Assembly (NCBI GenBank): GCA_027040375.1
Contig: JALUMJ010000006.1
Location: 1 to 5,363, forward strand
DNA from: Campylobacteraceae bacterium
GTDB lineage: Bacteria > Campylobacterota > Campylobacteria > Campylobacterales > Sulfurospirillaceae
Length of the DNA stretch: 5,363 nt
Direction: 5' to 3'
Of this stretch, positions 1 to 5,363 are shown one piece after another. The notes beneath the pieces were generated by a model. It did no database searches. It was given only the letters and a program-made list of their open reading frames with translations, and had not been told where the DNA came from. The first letter of the stretch is position 1, and each line of letters starts with the position of its first letter. Made by a program: the position numbers and the translations under genes.

Positions 1-238
1 GACCAACCATAAGAAAGAAAAGTGCCATCAATCCATCATTTATCCAACTAGTTAGGCTCATGGAGATATTTATACTCCCGAGTGTTACACCAAGAAGAGT
101 ATGCCACAAATCATAATAAACACTAGCCAATGGGGAGTTGGCAAATATCACAGCCAATATAGTAGTTGCAAAAAGAAGCACGCCACTAAACGCCTCTTTT
201 GAGATAAATTCTTTTAATGTTTGTAATTGTTTTACCAT
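1..238 (-). CDS. nhaA: NhaA-type Na+/H+ antiporter, N-terminal 79 residues (cut by the window's left edge)
   Basis: Membrane antiporter that exports Na+ in exchange for protons, for pH and sodium homeostasis. Translating the minus strand from the ATG at 238 gives 79 uninterrupted codons. A short polar start (residues 1-14) is followed by a hydrophobic helix at about 17-34 ending in ANSPLA (33-38). WINDGLMALFFLMVG (65-79) follows; these two blocks, in this order, are hallmarks of the NhaA N-terminus (first helix, extracellular loop, second helix). The antiport aspartates lie in later helices outside the window. The start is supported by AGAGGA four bases upstream and by the stop codon just before it in frame. 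It lies 48 bases after comF on the same strand and has its own -10 box, so it may be transcribed alone, by readthrough, or both. Family call is firm; completeness cannot be judged. Confidence 0.93.
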   Translation of the reverse strand, partial: MVKQLQTLKEFISKEAFSGVLLFATTILAVIFANSPLASVYYDLWHTLLGVTLGSINISMSLTSWINDGLMALFFLMVG

Positions 239-242
239 CTTA

Positions 243-248
243 TCCTCT
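243..248 (-). promoter_or_regulatory. Shine-Dalgarno site of nhaA
   Basis: The minus strand reads AAGAGGATAAG directly before the ATG at 238. AGAGGA is a good SD match with a four-base spacer, slightly short but workable. It fixes the nhaA start. Confidence 0.75.
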
Positions 249-255
249 TATTTTC

Positions 256-287
256 ATAAATATCTAACTATTATATCAAATATTTAT
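256..287. repeat. 8-bp inverted repeat flanking the nhaA -10 box
   Basis: ATAAATAT at 256-263 and its exact reverse complement ATATTTAT at 280-287 enclose a 16-base centre that contains the TATAAT. The arms are pure A/T, so this is not a convincing terminator (no GC stem, no following T run). It could be an operator-like site for a dimeric regulator, or a chance product of base composition. Confidence 0.35.
270..275 (-). promoter_or_regulatory. Predicted -10 box of the nhaA promoter
   Basis: A perfect TATAAT on the minus strand, preceded by TTTGA, sits in the 48-base comF-nhaA gap. It predicts a transcript start near 263 and a leader of about 25 bases carrying the SD. No recognisable -35 box is seen, as is usual for vegetative sigma-factor promoters in Campylobacterota. 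Chance TATAAT hexamers are common in DNA this AT-rich; its position in a short intergenic gap before a gene with a good SD is the main support. Confidence 0.55.
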
Positions 288-856
288 CAATTTTCCTTGG
301 CATCTGCTAAAGTTATCGCAAAAATAACATTTATTTTTGATTTATTACAAATATCTCTTGCTTCCATCAAGGTATTTCCAGTTGTGACTATATCATCTAA
401 AAGTATGACATCTAGATTTGGCTCACATGTAAGCTTAAAATTCCTCTTTTGCTTTTTTCTAAGACTAAGCTTTTGCCCAGAGTATCGAAACTTATTTTTA
501 GCTCTTAATGCTTTATATTTTGGTTTGACATATTCACTTATACCTCTTGCTAAAACAGCAGAGTGTGAATACCCACTTCTAACATGGTCATCGATTGGCA
601 AGGCAAAAACTTCTTGATTTTTCAAAGGCTCTAAAAAAGGAAATATAGCGTGTTTGCTTAATTGTAGAAATATTTTGGCACCTATATAGGTATGTTTTGT
701 GTGTAATAATTTTGAGATTTCACTGTATTTGTAAAAGGAATAAACTACCAATCCATCTTCTAAAACTCTTTTAGAAGGAGTTGGAGCTAAAAGAGTATTT
801 AGACAATTTTCACAAATCGGCTGCCAACTAAAGCCTAAGCATAGATGACAACGCAT
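287..856 (-). CDS. comF: ComF-family protein (zinc finger plus phosphoribosyltransferase fold)
   Basis: A 189-residue cytoplasmic protein of the ComF/ComFC (GntX-like) family. Family members support natural transformation, handling incoming single-stranded DNA at the inner membrane; this has been studied in Helicobacter pylori ComFC. Visible features: a four-cysteine zinc finger at the N-terminus (C3, C6, C15, C18); the family segment ALPIDDHVRSGYSHSAVLARG (residues 85-105), equivalent to the usual VP-RGFNQ-LAR block but with Ser where Gln is common; a basic QKLSLRKKQKRNF segment (128-140); and the PRPP-binding loop VILLDDIVTTGNT (150-162) with both acidic residues. It is somewhat shorter than many bacterial ComF proteins but has all core parts. 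The start at 856 gives the zinc finger intact and lies one base after the lepA stop (TAAGATG), with only a weak GGA five bases before the ATG, so translation probably depends on lepA. Role in competence here is inferred from family. Confidence 0.88.
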   Translation of the reverse strand: MRCHLCLGFSWQPICENCLNTLLAPTPSKRVLEDGLVVYSFYKYSEISKLLHTKHTYIGAKIFLQLSKHAIFPFLEPLKNQEVFALPIDDHVRSGYSHSAVLARGISEYVKPKYKALRAKNKFRYSGQKLSLRKKQKRNFKLTCEPNLDVILLDDIVTTGNTLMEARDICNKSKINVIFAITLADAKEN

Positions 857-857
857 C

Positions 858-2657
858 TTAATCCAGTTTTAATACAGTCAAAAAGGCTTCTTGAGGAAGT
901 TGAACTCTACCTATGGATTTCATCCTTTTTTTACCAGCTTTTTGTTTTTCTAGTAATTTTCTTTTTCTTGTTATGTCACCGCCATAGCACTTAGCAGTAA
1001 CATTTTTACCCATCGATTTTACGGTTTCTCTTGCTATGACTTTATTTCCAATACTAGCTTGAATAGCCACTTCAAAAAGTTGCCTCGGCACTATCTCTTT
1101 CATGGCTTTCACAAACTCTCTGCCTTTGCTTTGTGCAGATGTTCTTGGAACTATGATGGAAAGTGCATCTACAACTTCGTTTGCAACCAACACATCAAGT
1201 TTTACAAGGTCACCTTCTTTATAACCGCTTTGGTCATAATCAAAACTAGCATATCCTTTTGTGACTGATTTTAGTTTATCATAAAAGTCCATCACAATTT
1301 CATTCATAGGGATTGAATACTCCAAAAGCACCCTATCAACGCTTAGATAATCCATCTTATCTTGTATGCCTCGTTTTGTATTTAGTAAAGTTATGACATT
1401 ACCCAAAAATTCCGTTGGGGTTAAAATGGTAGCTTTTACATACGGCTCTAAAATTTTTTCTATCTTATTTATTGCTGGGAGCTGACTTGGATTTTGAATC
1501 TCTAATTCGCTGCCATCTGTTTCTACAACTCTATATGTAACAGTAGGAGCAGTTGCTATCAAATCAAGTCCAAATTCTCGCTCTAACCTCTCTTTTACGA
1601 CTTCCATATGCAAAAGTCCTAAAAATCCAACTCTAAAACCAAATCCTAAAGCCACTGAAGTCTCAGGCTGGTAAGAGATACTAGAATCATTTAATTTTAA
1701 CTTATCAAGGGCATCTCGCAAATCTTCAAATTTATCTGTTTCTATCGGATAAATTCCAGCAAAAACAAAGGATTTTACCTCTTCAAGCCCTTTTATAGCG
1801 TGAAGTGTTTTGTTTTTATTGTCGGTAATAGTATCGCCCACTTGCACATCACCGATATTTTTAAGACCCAATACTACTATGCCAACCTCGCCTGTTTCTA
1901 TGCTTTTTGTTTTTTGCAAAGCTAGGGGATGCGGGTACATGAGATTTAAAACTTCGTGTTTTTTGCCAGTTCCCATGACAAAAATCTCTTGCCCTTTTGT
2001 GATTTTGCCATCATACACTCTAACAAGTGCTAAAGCTCCTAGATAATTGTCAAACCAACTATCATAAATGATAGCTTTTGTAGGTGCATTTTTATCTCCA
2101 ACTGGTGCGGGTATTTTTTCTATAATCTCATCTAAGAGTTCTTTTACACCAACTCCAGTTTTTGCACTAACTTCTATCGCATCCGTGCAATCAAGTCCTA
2201 TAGTATGTTCTATCTCTTCTTTTACCCTATCAGGATCAGCCGCTGGCAAATCAATCTTGTTTATAACTGGTATTAATTCCAAATCATTGTCAAGTGCGAT
2301 ATATACATTTGCTATAGTTTGTGCTTCCACGCCTTGACTAGCATCAACAATCAAAAGAGCTCCATCACTAGAAGCAAGAGAGCGAGAAACTTCATAAGAA
2401 AAATCAACATGACCTGGAGTGTCTATAAGATTTAATATATAAGGTACTTTATCTTTTACATAAGTGAGCCTTACACTTTGTGCTTTTATTGTGATGCCAC
2501 GCTCTTTTTCGATATCCATAGTGTCCATCATCTGAGCACCAAGTTCTCGCTTGCTTACAGCTCCACACTCTTGGATAAGTCTATCAGCTAAGGTGCTTTT
2601 TCCATGATCTATATGGGCAATAATCGAAAAATTTCTAATGTGAGATTGGTCGTTCAT
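858..2657 (-). CDS. lepA: Elongation factor 4 (LepA), ribosome-associated GTPase
   Basis: LepA/EF4 is a translational GTPase that binds the ribosome and affects elongation and initiation, especially under stress; it is cytoplasmic with membrane association in some species. The 599-residue length matches the family. G-domain motifs are complete: G1 AHIDHGKST (14-22), G2 region [11 protein letters not shown] (48-58), G3 DTPGH (79-83), G4 NKID (133-136), G5 SAK (164-166). EF-G-like domains follow (for example [23 protein letters not shown]). The LepA-specific C-terminal domain carries [12 protein letters not shown] (558-569), a basic lysine/arginine run and the VQLPQEAFL ending. This C-terminal domain separates LepA from EF-G and BipA. 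The ATG at 2657 shares its A with the prs stop (TAATG), and no strong SD precedes it, so it is probably translated by coupling to prs. No anomaly is seen. Confidence 0.98.
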   Translation of the reverse strand: MNDQSHIRNFSIIAHIDHGKSTLADRLIQECGAVSKRELGAQMMDTMDIEKERGITIKAQSVRLTYVKDKVPYILNLIDTPGHVDFSYEVSRSLASSDGALLIVDASQGVEAQTIANVYIALDNDLELIPVINKIDLPAADPDRVKEEIEHTIGLDCTDAIEVSAKTGVGVKELLDEIIEKIPAPVGDKNAPTKAIIYDSWFDNYLGALALVRVYDGKITKGQEIFVMGTGKKHEVLNLMYPHPLALQKTKSIETGEVGIVVLGLKNIGDVQVGDTITDNKNKTLHAIKGLEEVKSFVFAGIYPIETDKFEDLRDALDKLKLNDSSISYQPETSVALGFGFRVGFLGLLHMEVVKERLEREFGLDLIATAPTVTYRVVETDGSELEIQNPSQLPAINKIEKILEPYVKATILTPTEFLGNVITLLNTKRGIQDKMDYLSVDRVLLEYSIPMNEIVMDFYDKLKSVTKGYASFDYDQSGYKEGDLVKLDVLVANEVVDALSIIVPRTSAQSKGREFVKAMKEIVPRQLFEVAIQASIGNKVIARETVKSMGKNVTAKCYGGDITRKRKLLEKQKAGKKRMKSIGRVQLPQEAFLTVLKLD

Positions 2658-2659
2658 TA
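2655..2659 (-). other. prs stop / lepA start overlap (TAATG)
   Basis: On the minus strand the TAA ending prs and the ATG of lepA share one A. With only a weak GGA about 11 bases upstream of the ATG, stop-restart translational coupling is the likely way lepA is initiated. Confidence 0.8.
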
Positions 2660-3586
2660 AACAAACAGTCCATTTACGCTTTCATTATGATAAACTCTTC
2701 TTATCACTTCTGCAAATGTTGGAGCAACGGTAAGGATTTTTATCTTATCGCACTTTTGCTTTGCAGGAATAGTATCTGAGACAACAAGTTCGTCTAATTC
2801 TCCCTCTTCTATCCTCTCATACGCAGGGCCACTTAAAACCGCATGAGTACAACATGCCATAACACTTGTAGCACCTTTTGCTTTTAAGGCTTTGGCAGCT
2901 TTTACTATGGTTCCAGCCGTATCAATCATATCATCTACGATGACAGCATCTTTACCCTCGACATCACCTATGATATTCATCACTTCGCTTTCGTTTGCTT
3001 TTTCTCTTCTTTTGTCGATAATAACCATATCGCATCCGAGTTTTGTAGCAAAACTTCTAGCTCGTGCAACTCCACCGATATCTGGGCTTACAACTATGGT
3101 ATTTTTTAAATTTTTATTTTTTACATATTCATGAAATACGATTGAACCGTATAAATTATCAACTGGTATATCAAAGAAACCTTGAATTTGTCCTGCATGT
3201 AAGTCTATCGTAACAACTCTGTCAACTCCTGCAGTTTCTATCATATTTGCCACTAATTTTGCTGTGATTGGTACTCTTGGGGCTGCCTTTCTATCTTGCC
3301 TAGCATAGCCAAAATAGGGCATAATAGCAGTGATAGAGCTGGCTGAACTTCGTTTGAGTGCATCTGTTAAAATCAACAGTTCCATCAAATTTACATTTGC
3401 AGGTGCACAAGTAGATTGGATGATAAAAACATCTTTACCTCTAACACTTTCGCTAATCTGCACACTGATTTCACCATCACTAAATCTTTTTATCTCAGCA
3501 TGTGAGAGTGGTAAAGATAGATATTTGGCAACTTTTTTTGAAAACTCGGGGTTTGCTGTTCCTGCAAAGACTTTGTAGCCTCTCAT
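2657..3586 (-). CDS. prs: Ribose-phosphate pyrophosphokinase (PRPP synthetase)
   Basis: Makes 5-phosphoribosyl-1-pyrophosphate from ribose 5-phosphate and ATP, the precursor for purines, pyrimidines, NAD, histidine and tryptophan; cytoplasmic, usually hexameric. The 309-residue length is typical of class I enzymes. Motifs in order: N-terminal [14 protein letters not shown] (7-20), [10 protein letters not shown] (35-44), the ATP-contacting loop YARQDRK (94-100), [11 protein letters not shown] (128-138) with the metal-binding His130, SPDIGG (167-172), the flexible catalytic loop DKRREKAN (191-198) with Lys192 and Arg194, and the PRPP/ribose-phosphate loop [12 protein letters not shown] (215-226). 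All key residues are present. The start at 3586 is the first Met of the conserved N-terminus and has AAAGGA nine bases upstream. It is the first gene of a prs-lepA-comF transcription unit and is divergent from the cyclotransferase-fold gene. Confidence 0.98.
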   Translation of the reverse strand: MRGYKVFAGTANPEFSKKVAKYLSLPLSHAEIKRFSDGEISVQISESVRGKDVFIIQSTCAPANVNLMELLILTDALKRSSASSITAIMPYFGYARQDRKAAPRVPITAKLVANMIETAGVDRVVTIDLHAGQIQGFFDIPVDNLYGSIVFHEYVKNKNLKNTIVVSPDIGGVARARSFATKLGCDMVIIDKRREKANESEVMNIIGDVEGKDAVIVDDMIDTAGTIVKAAKALKAKGATSVMACCTHAVLSGPAYERIEEGELDELVVSDTIPAKQKCDKIKILTVAPTFAEVIRRVYHNESVNGLFV

Positions 3587-3595
3587 GATATATTT

Positions 3596-3601
3596 TCCTT
3601 T
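3596..3601 (-). promoter_or_regulatory. Shine-Dalgarno site of prs
   Basis: AAAGGA on the minus strand, nine bases before the ATG at 3586, within a short leader. The only clear SD among the three genes of this operon, consistent with coupled translation of lepA and comF. Confidence 0.75.
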
Positions 3602-3621
3602 GGGGGTTTTGTAGTATGGGT

Positions 3622-3627
3622 ATTATA
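3622..3627 (-). promoter_or_regulatory. Predicted -10 box of the prs-lepA-comF promoter
   Basis: A perfect TATAAT on the minus strand inside TTATTTTATATAAT, with spaced T-rich stretches upstream (ATGTTTTTAAG), the pattern typical of Campylobacterota housekeeping promoters, which often lack a -35 box. Predicted transcript start is near 3615, giving a leader of about 29 bases, too short for a riboswitch. Confidence 0.65.
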
Positions 3628-3650
3628 TAAAATAAGGACTTAAAAACATA

Positions 3651-3664
3651 TTTTTTGATACAAT
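3651..3664 (+). promoter_or_regulatory. Predicted extended -10 promoter of the plus-strand operon, abutting the ATG
   Basis: TTTTTTGATACAAT: a T tract (3651-3656) then the -10-like TACAAT (3659-3664), a Campylobacterota-type arrangement. The last -10 base is followed by six bases and then the ATG at 3671, so transcription would begin at or within a base of the start codon. A second, weaker option is TATAAA at 3626-3631, which would give a leader of about 30 bases with no properly placed SD. Confidence 0.5.
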
Positions 3665-3670
3665 TATAAC

Positions 3671-4180
3671 ATGTATAATCAAATCGTATATGGAAGCTTA
3701 TTGCATCCAAAAGAGCTAGAGAAGCATTGCATAACAATGAATAGAGTATCTTTTGTAAAAGTAAAAAACTATAGAAGAATTTTTAACCAAGAACCATCTT
3801 GGAGAAAGTCAAATAGTATAAATAGGGCTGTTTTAAATATCCAAGAAGACAAATCTTCTTGGTTTAATGCTATCGTAATCAAAAATATAACCAAAGAAAA
3901 TCTTATTGAATTAGACGAAAGAGAAAGAGGGTATAATAGAATAGATCTTAAAGATGGTTTAGTTATAGATTACGGGGGCATGAAAGTTATGCAAAATTGT
4001 TTTATTTACATCGGTAAAAAAGATAAGCAAAATAGTATAATACTCCCAAATATCGAATATTTTGATTTATGTCTTGAAGGCGCGAAAAGTTATTTTGATG
4101 TTTTTTACCAAGACTATATCGCTACTACTTATCAAAATAGTTTAAACCATAATTTAAAACTTATTAATACAAAATTATGA
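3671..4180 (+). CDS. Gamma-glutamylcyclotransferase-fold (AIG2-like) protein
   Basis: A 169-residue cytoplasmic protein of the gamma-glutamylcyclotransferase-like superfamily, whose members cyclise gamma-glutamyl groups to 5-oxoproline or cleave related amide bonds. Visible family marks: the substrate-loop YGSL at residues 7-10; VKNYRRIFNQEPSWR (31-45), the usual beta-strand/RxF-N segment after it; NRAVLNI (51-57); a hydrophobic strand WFNAIVI (64-70); and ELDERERGYNR (80-90). By comparison with human GGCT and ChaC, Glu85 is the likely catalytic acid. The C-terminal part (about 125-169) resembles the FDLCLEGAKSYFDVFYQDY tail of bacterial members and is predicted helical. The ATG at 3671 is the only possible start: an in-frame stop lies at 3656-3658, and later starts would remove the YGSL loop. 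No SD precedes it. It overlaps the next gene by four bases. Natural substrate is unknown; base composition is slightly more AT-rich than prs/lepA. Confidence 0.78.
   Translation: MYNQIVYGSLLHPKELEKHCITMNRVSFVKVKNYRRIFNQEPSWRKSNSINRAVLNIQEDKSSWFNAIVIKNITKENLIELDERERGYNRIDLKDGLVIDYGGMKVMQNCFIYIGKKDKQNSIILPNIEYFDLCLEGAKSYFDVFYQDYIATTYQNSLNHNLKLINTKL
4177..4180 (+). other. ATGA overlap joining cyclotransferase-fold and M15 peptidase genes
   Basis: The ATG of the peptidase gene and the TGA of the upstream gene share bases (ATGA). The preceding bases (ATTAATACAAAATT) hold no SD, so the peptidase is probably made by termination-reinitiation, tying its output to the upstream gene. Confidence 0.75.
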
Positions 4181-4905
4181 AAAAATTAAATTTAATATTT
4201 ATCTTTGCTTATGTAATTATTGTGTTTTCCACAAATGCGAATAGTAACGAGTTTAGCGATTCATATCCAGATATATTAAAAATACAAAACAATACCATAT
4301 ACTTCAAAGATGGAAATACTTTGTCATATGATGATAATATGTCAAAATCTTTTGCACAAAAACTTAAAAACCCTTCGGTTAAAGATATGATTTCTCAAAA
4401 ATATCCACTAATGCAAGATATTAAAATACCAAAATATAATTTTGATCCCGGAAGATTTAGAAATATCAATTTTTTCAAAACACTATATGGAAAAGATAAA
4501 AAAGAAGTTAAAAAAAATCTCACAAAAGTTATCTGGCTTCCAAGAAAAAAGCATAAAATCTTGTATTTCAACAAAAAAGAATTAGCAGCTGCCAATCTCC
4601 AACTTATCTCAAATGAACTTGATAATCTTCCAAAATCATATGATAAATACATAACAAATATAGCTGGGACTTTCAGATACAGATACATAGCTGGAACAAA
4701 AAGATTAAGCGCCCATAGTTTTGGCATAGCCATAGATTTAAACACAAAATTTGCAAATTATTGGAGGTGGGATAAAAATCAAGTTTTCAAAAATCAAATC
4801 CCTAAAAAGATAATAAATATATTTGAAAAGCACGGTTTCATCTGGGGAGGAAGATGGTTTCATTATGACACTATGCACTTTGAATATAGGCCAGAATTGA
4901 GGTAA
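4177..4905 (+). CDS. Secreted M15-family zinc peptidase (peptidoglycan peptidase)
   Basis: A 242-residue exported metallopeptidase, probably acting on peptidoglycan stem peptides in the periplasm. Residues 1-23 form a signal peptide (MKK, hydrophobic core 5-18, likely cleavage after about Ser23), or possibly an N-terminal anchor. A middle region (about 25-150) carries a conserved-looking stretch YNFDPGRFRNINFFKTLYG (87-105) and VIWLPRKK (118-125). The catalytic domain shows GTFRYRYIAGTKRLSAHSFG (164-183), the SxHxxGxAxD zinc motif (His180, Asp187), HGFIWGGRW (219-227) and DTMHFEYRP (231-239), with His234 as third zinc ligand and Asp231 as general base. The D-x-x-H form resembles M15C L-alanyl-D-glutamate peptidases such as Ply500, while VanX/VanY-type D,D-peptidases have E-x-x-H; the exact bond cut is therefore uncertain. 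The start is set by the signal peptide. It ends only eight residues after His234. Family call firm, substrate inferred. Confidence 0.88.
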   Translation: MKKLNLIFIFAYVIIVFSTNANSNEFSDSYPDILKIQNNTIYFKDGNTLSYDDNMSKSFAQKLKNPSVKDMISQKYPLMQDIKIPKYNFDPGRFRNINFFKTLYGKDKKEVKKNLTKVIWLPRKKHKILYFNKKELAAANLQLISNELDNLPKSYDKYITNIAGTFRYRYIAGTKRLSAHSFGIAIDLNTKFANYWRWDKNQVFKNQIPKKIINIFEKHGFIWGGRWFHYDTMHFEYRPELR

Positions 4906-4912
4906 ATAACAG

Positions 4913-4918
4913 TATAAT
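4913..4918 (+). promoter_or_regulatory. Predicted -10 box immediately before the rRNA methyltransferase gene
   Basis: A perfect TATAAT in the 18-base gap between the peptidase stop and the ATG at 4924, leaving five bases before the start codon. If used, transcription would start at the ATG itself. The upstream GAGG at 4899-4902 is 21 bases from the ATG, too far to be its SD. May be a chance hexamer in AT-rich DNA. Confidence 0.4.
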
Positions 4919-4923
4919 TCATC

Positions 4924-5363
4924 ATGAAAACATACAAAAACATAGACTTAACCATAAAATCAGCATTTGCACAAAAGTATAGAGATGGATATCCGTTAAT
5001 CTCAAAAGAATCCATCAAAGATTCAAGTAAGATAAAAGATGAAGGGGTTATATTAAACTTCTTTGACTCCAAAGGCAAATTTATTGCTAAAGGCTACCAC
5101 GGCATACAAAACAAAGGCTTTGGTTGGGTACTATCTTTGGATAAAAATGAACAAATAGATAAAGATTTTTTTGCCAAGAAGATAAAAATAGCGCTTACAT
5201 GTAGAGATGAATTTTTTAACTCAAAACAGACAACAGCCTTTAGAGTTTTCAATGGCGAAGGTGATGGCATAGGTGGTTTGAGTATAGATTATTTTGATGG
5301 TTATTATATGCTTACTTGGTACAGCAAGGGAATTTATAATTTTAAAGATGATATTTTAGAAGC
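4924..5363 (+). CDS. RlmI-family class I SAM-dependent rRNA methyltransferase, N-terminal 146 residues (cut by the window's right edge)
   Basis: Likely 23S rRNA cytosine-C5 methyltransferase of the RlmI/YwbD (COG1092) family, cytoplasmic. The frame is open from the ATG at 4924 to the window end. Residues 1-75 fit the N-terminal PUA RNA-binding domain (SKESIKDSS, then GVILNFFDSKGKFIAKGYH at 41-59, matching the family's D-x-x-G-K-x-x-A-x-G-x-Y turn). The linker helix RDEFFNSKQTTAFRVFNGEGDGIGGLSIDYFDGYYMLTWYSKGIY spans 94-138; its R-x-x-N/AGEGDGLPGL-x-D-x-F/Y core is diagnostic for this family. The SAM-binding and catalytic Cys motifs lie beyond the edge. An in-frame stop at 4915-4917 rules out an earlier start, and the first Met fits the PUA start. 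There is no SD. Specific target (RlmI-type C1962) is inferred from family only. Confidence 0.88.
   Translation, partial: MKTYKNIDLTIKSAFAQKYRDGYPLISKESIKDSSKIKDEGVILNFFDSKGKFIAKGYHGIQNKGFGWVLSLDKNEQIDKDFFAKKIKIALTCRDEFFNSKQTTAFRVFNGEGDGIGGLSIDYFDGYYMLTWYSKGIYNFKDDILE

Noticed and set aside
240..257. Five-codon mini-frame (ATG to TAA) just before nhaA whose stop lies one base before the nhaA ATG
   Set aside because: It has no SD of its own and encloses the nhaA SD; most simply the chance reading of an AT-rich leader, though a leader peptide cannot be excluded.
239..286. Terminator after comF
   Set aside because: The only inverted repeat is pure A/T, with no GC stem followed by a T run; readthrough into nhaA remains possible.
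138..617. Plus-strand 159-codon open frame
   Set aside because: It is antisense to comF and the nhaA start, has no SD or family resemblance, and crosses the intergenic gap; both minus-strand genes have clear motifs.
3602..3606. Run of five G (C on the prs message) in the prs leader as a phase-variable tract
   Set aside because: Phase-variable tracts in Campylobacterota are usually much longer (about eight or more), and it is not in a coding region.
3495..3737. Minus-strand 80-codon open frame spanning the prs start and divergent promoter
   Set aside because: Overlaps the prs N-terminus in another frame and the opposite gene's start; low-complexity composition with no recognisable domain.
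4395..4745. Minus-strand 116-codon hydrophobic-looking frame
   Set aside because: Antisense shadow of the M15 peptidase; its hydrophobicity comes from the complement of a lysine-rich reading frame.
4863..5078. Minus-strand 71-codon frame at the peptidase-methyltransferase junction
   Set aside because: Antisense to two genes with strong family motifs, no SD.

Overview
The window is a compact, AT-rich (roughly one-third GC by eye) stretch of bacterial chromosome with six protein genes and almost no spare DNA. Protein sequences, low GC, tight gene overlaps and T-rich promoters without a clear -35 box all point to Campylobacterota (the former Epsilonproteobacteria). A Sulfurimonas-, Arcobacter- or Sulfurospirillum-like genus is my guess; I cannot name the genus from sequence alone.

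Left and middle, minus strand (read right to left): prs (PRPP synthetase), then lepA (elongation factor 4), then comF (competence-type phosphoribosyltransferase-fold protein). The first two share one base (TAATG) and the last two are one base apart, so this looks like one transcript from a promoter at about 3622-3627. After a 48-base gap comes the 5' end of nhaA (Na+/H+ antiporter). It has its own apparent -10 box and Shine-Dalgarno (SD) sequence, and it runs off the left edge.

Right, plus strand: an 84-base divergent intergenic region separates prs from a gamma-glutamylcyclotransferase-fold gene. That gene overlaps (ATGA) a secreted M15-family zinc peptidase gene. Eighteen bases further on is the 5' part of an RlmI-type 23S rRNA cytosine methyltransferase gene, which runs off the right edge.

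Most of this is ordinary core housekeeping: nucleotide precursor supply, translation fidelity, DNA uptake, ion homeostasis, cell-wall hydrolysis and rRNA modification. I see no mobile element, CRISPR array, tRNA, rRNA or clear intrinsic terminator. The most unusual signal is that both plus-strand genes with their own apparent promoter have the -10 box only 5-6 bases before the ATG and no SD, which suggests leaderless mRNAs. The coupled cyclotransferase/M15 peptidase pair is the only candidate for a little-studied functional unit. No region over 300 bases lacks a gene.
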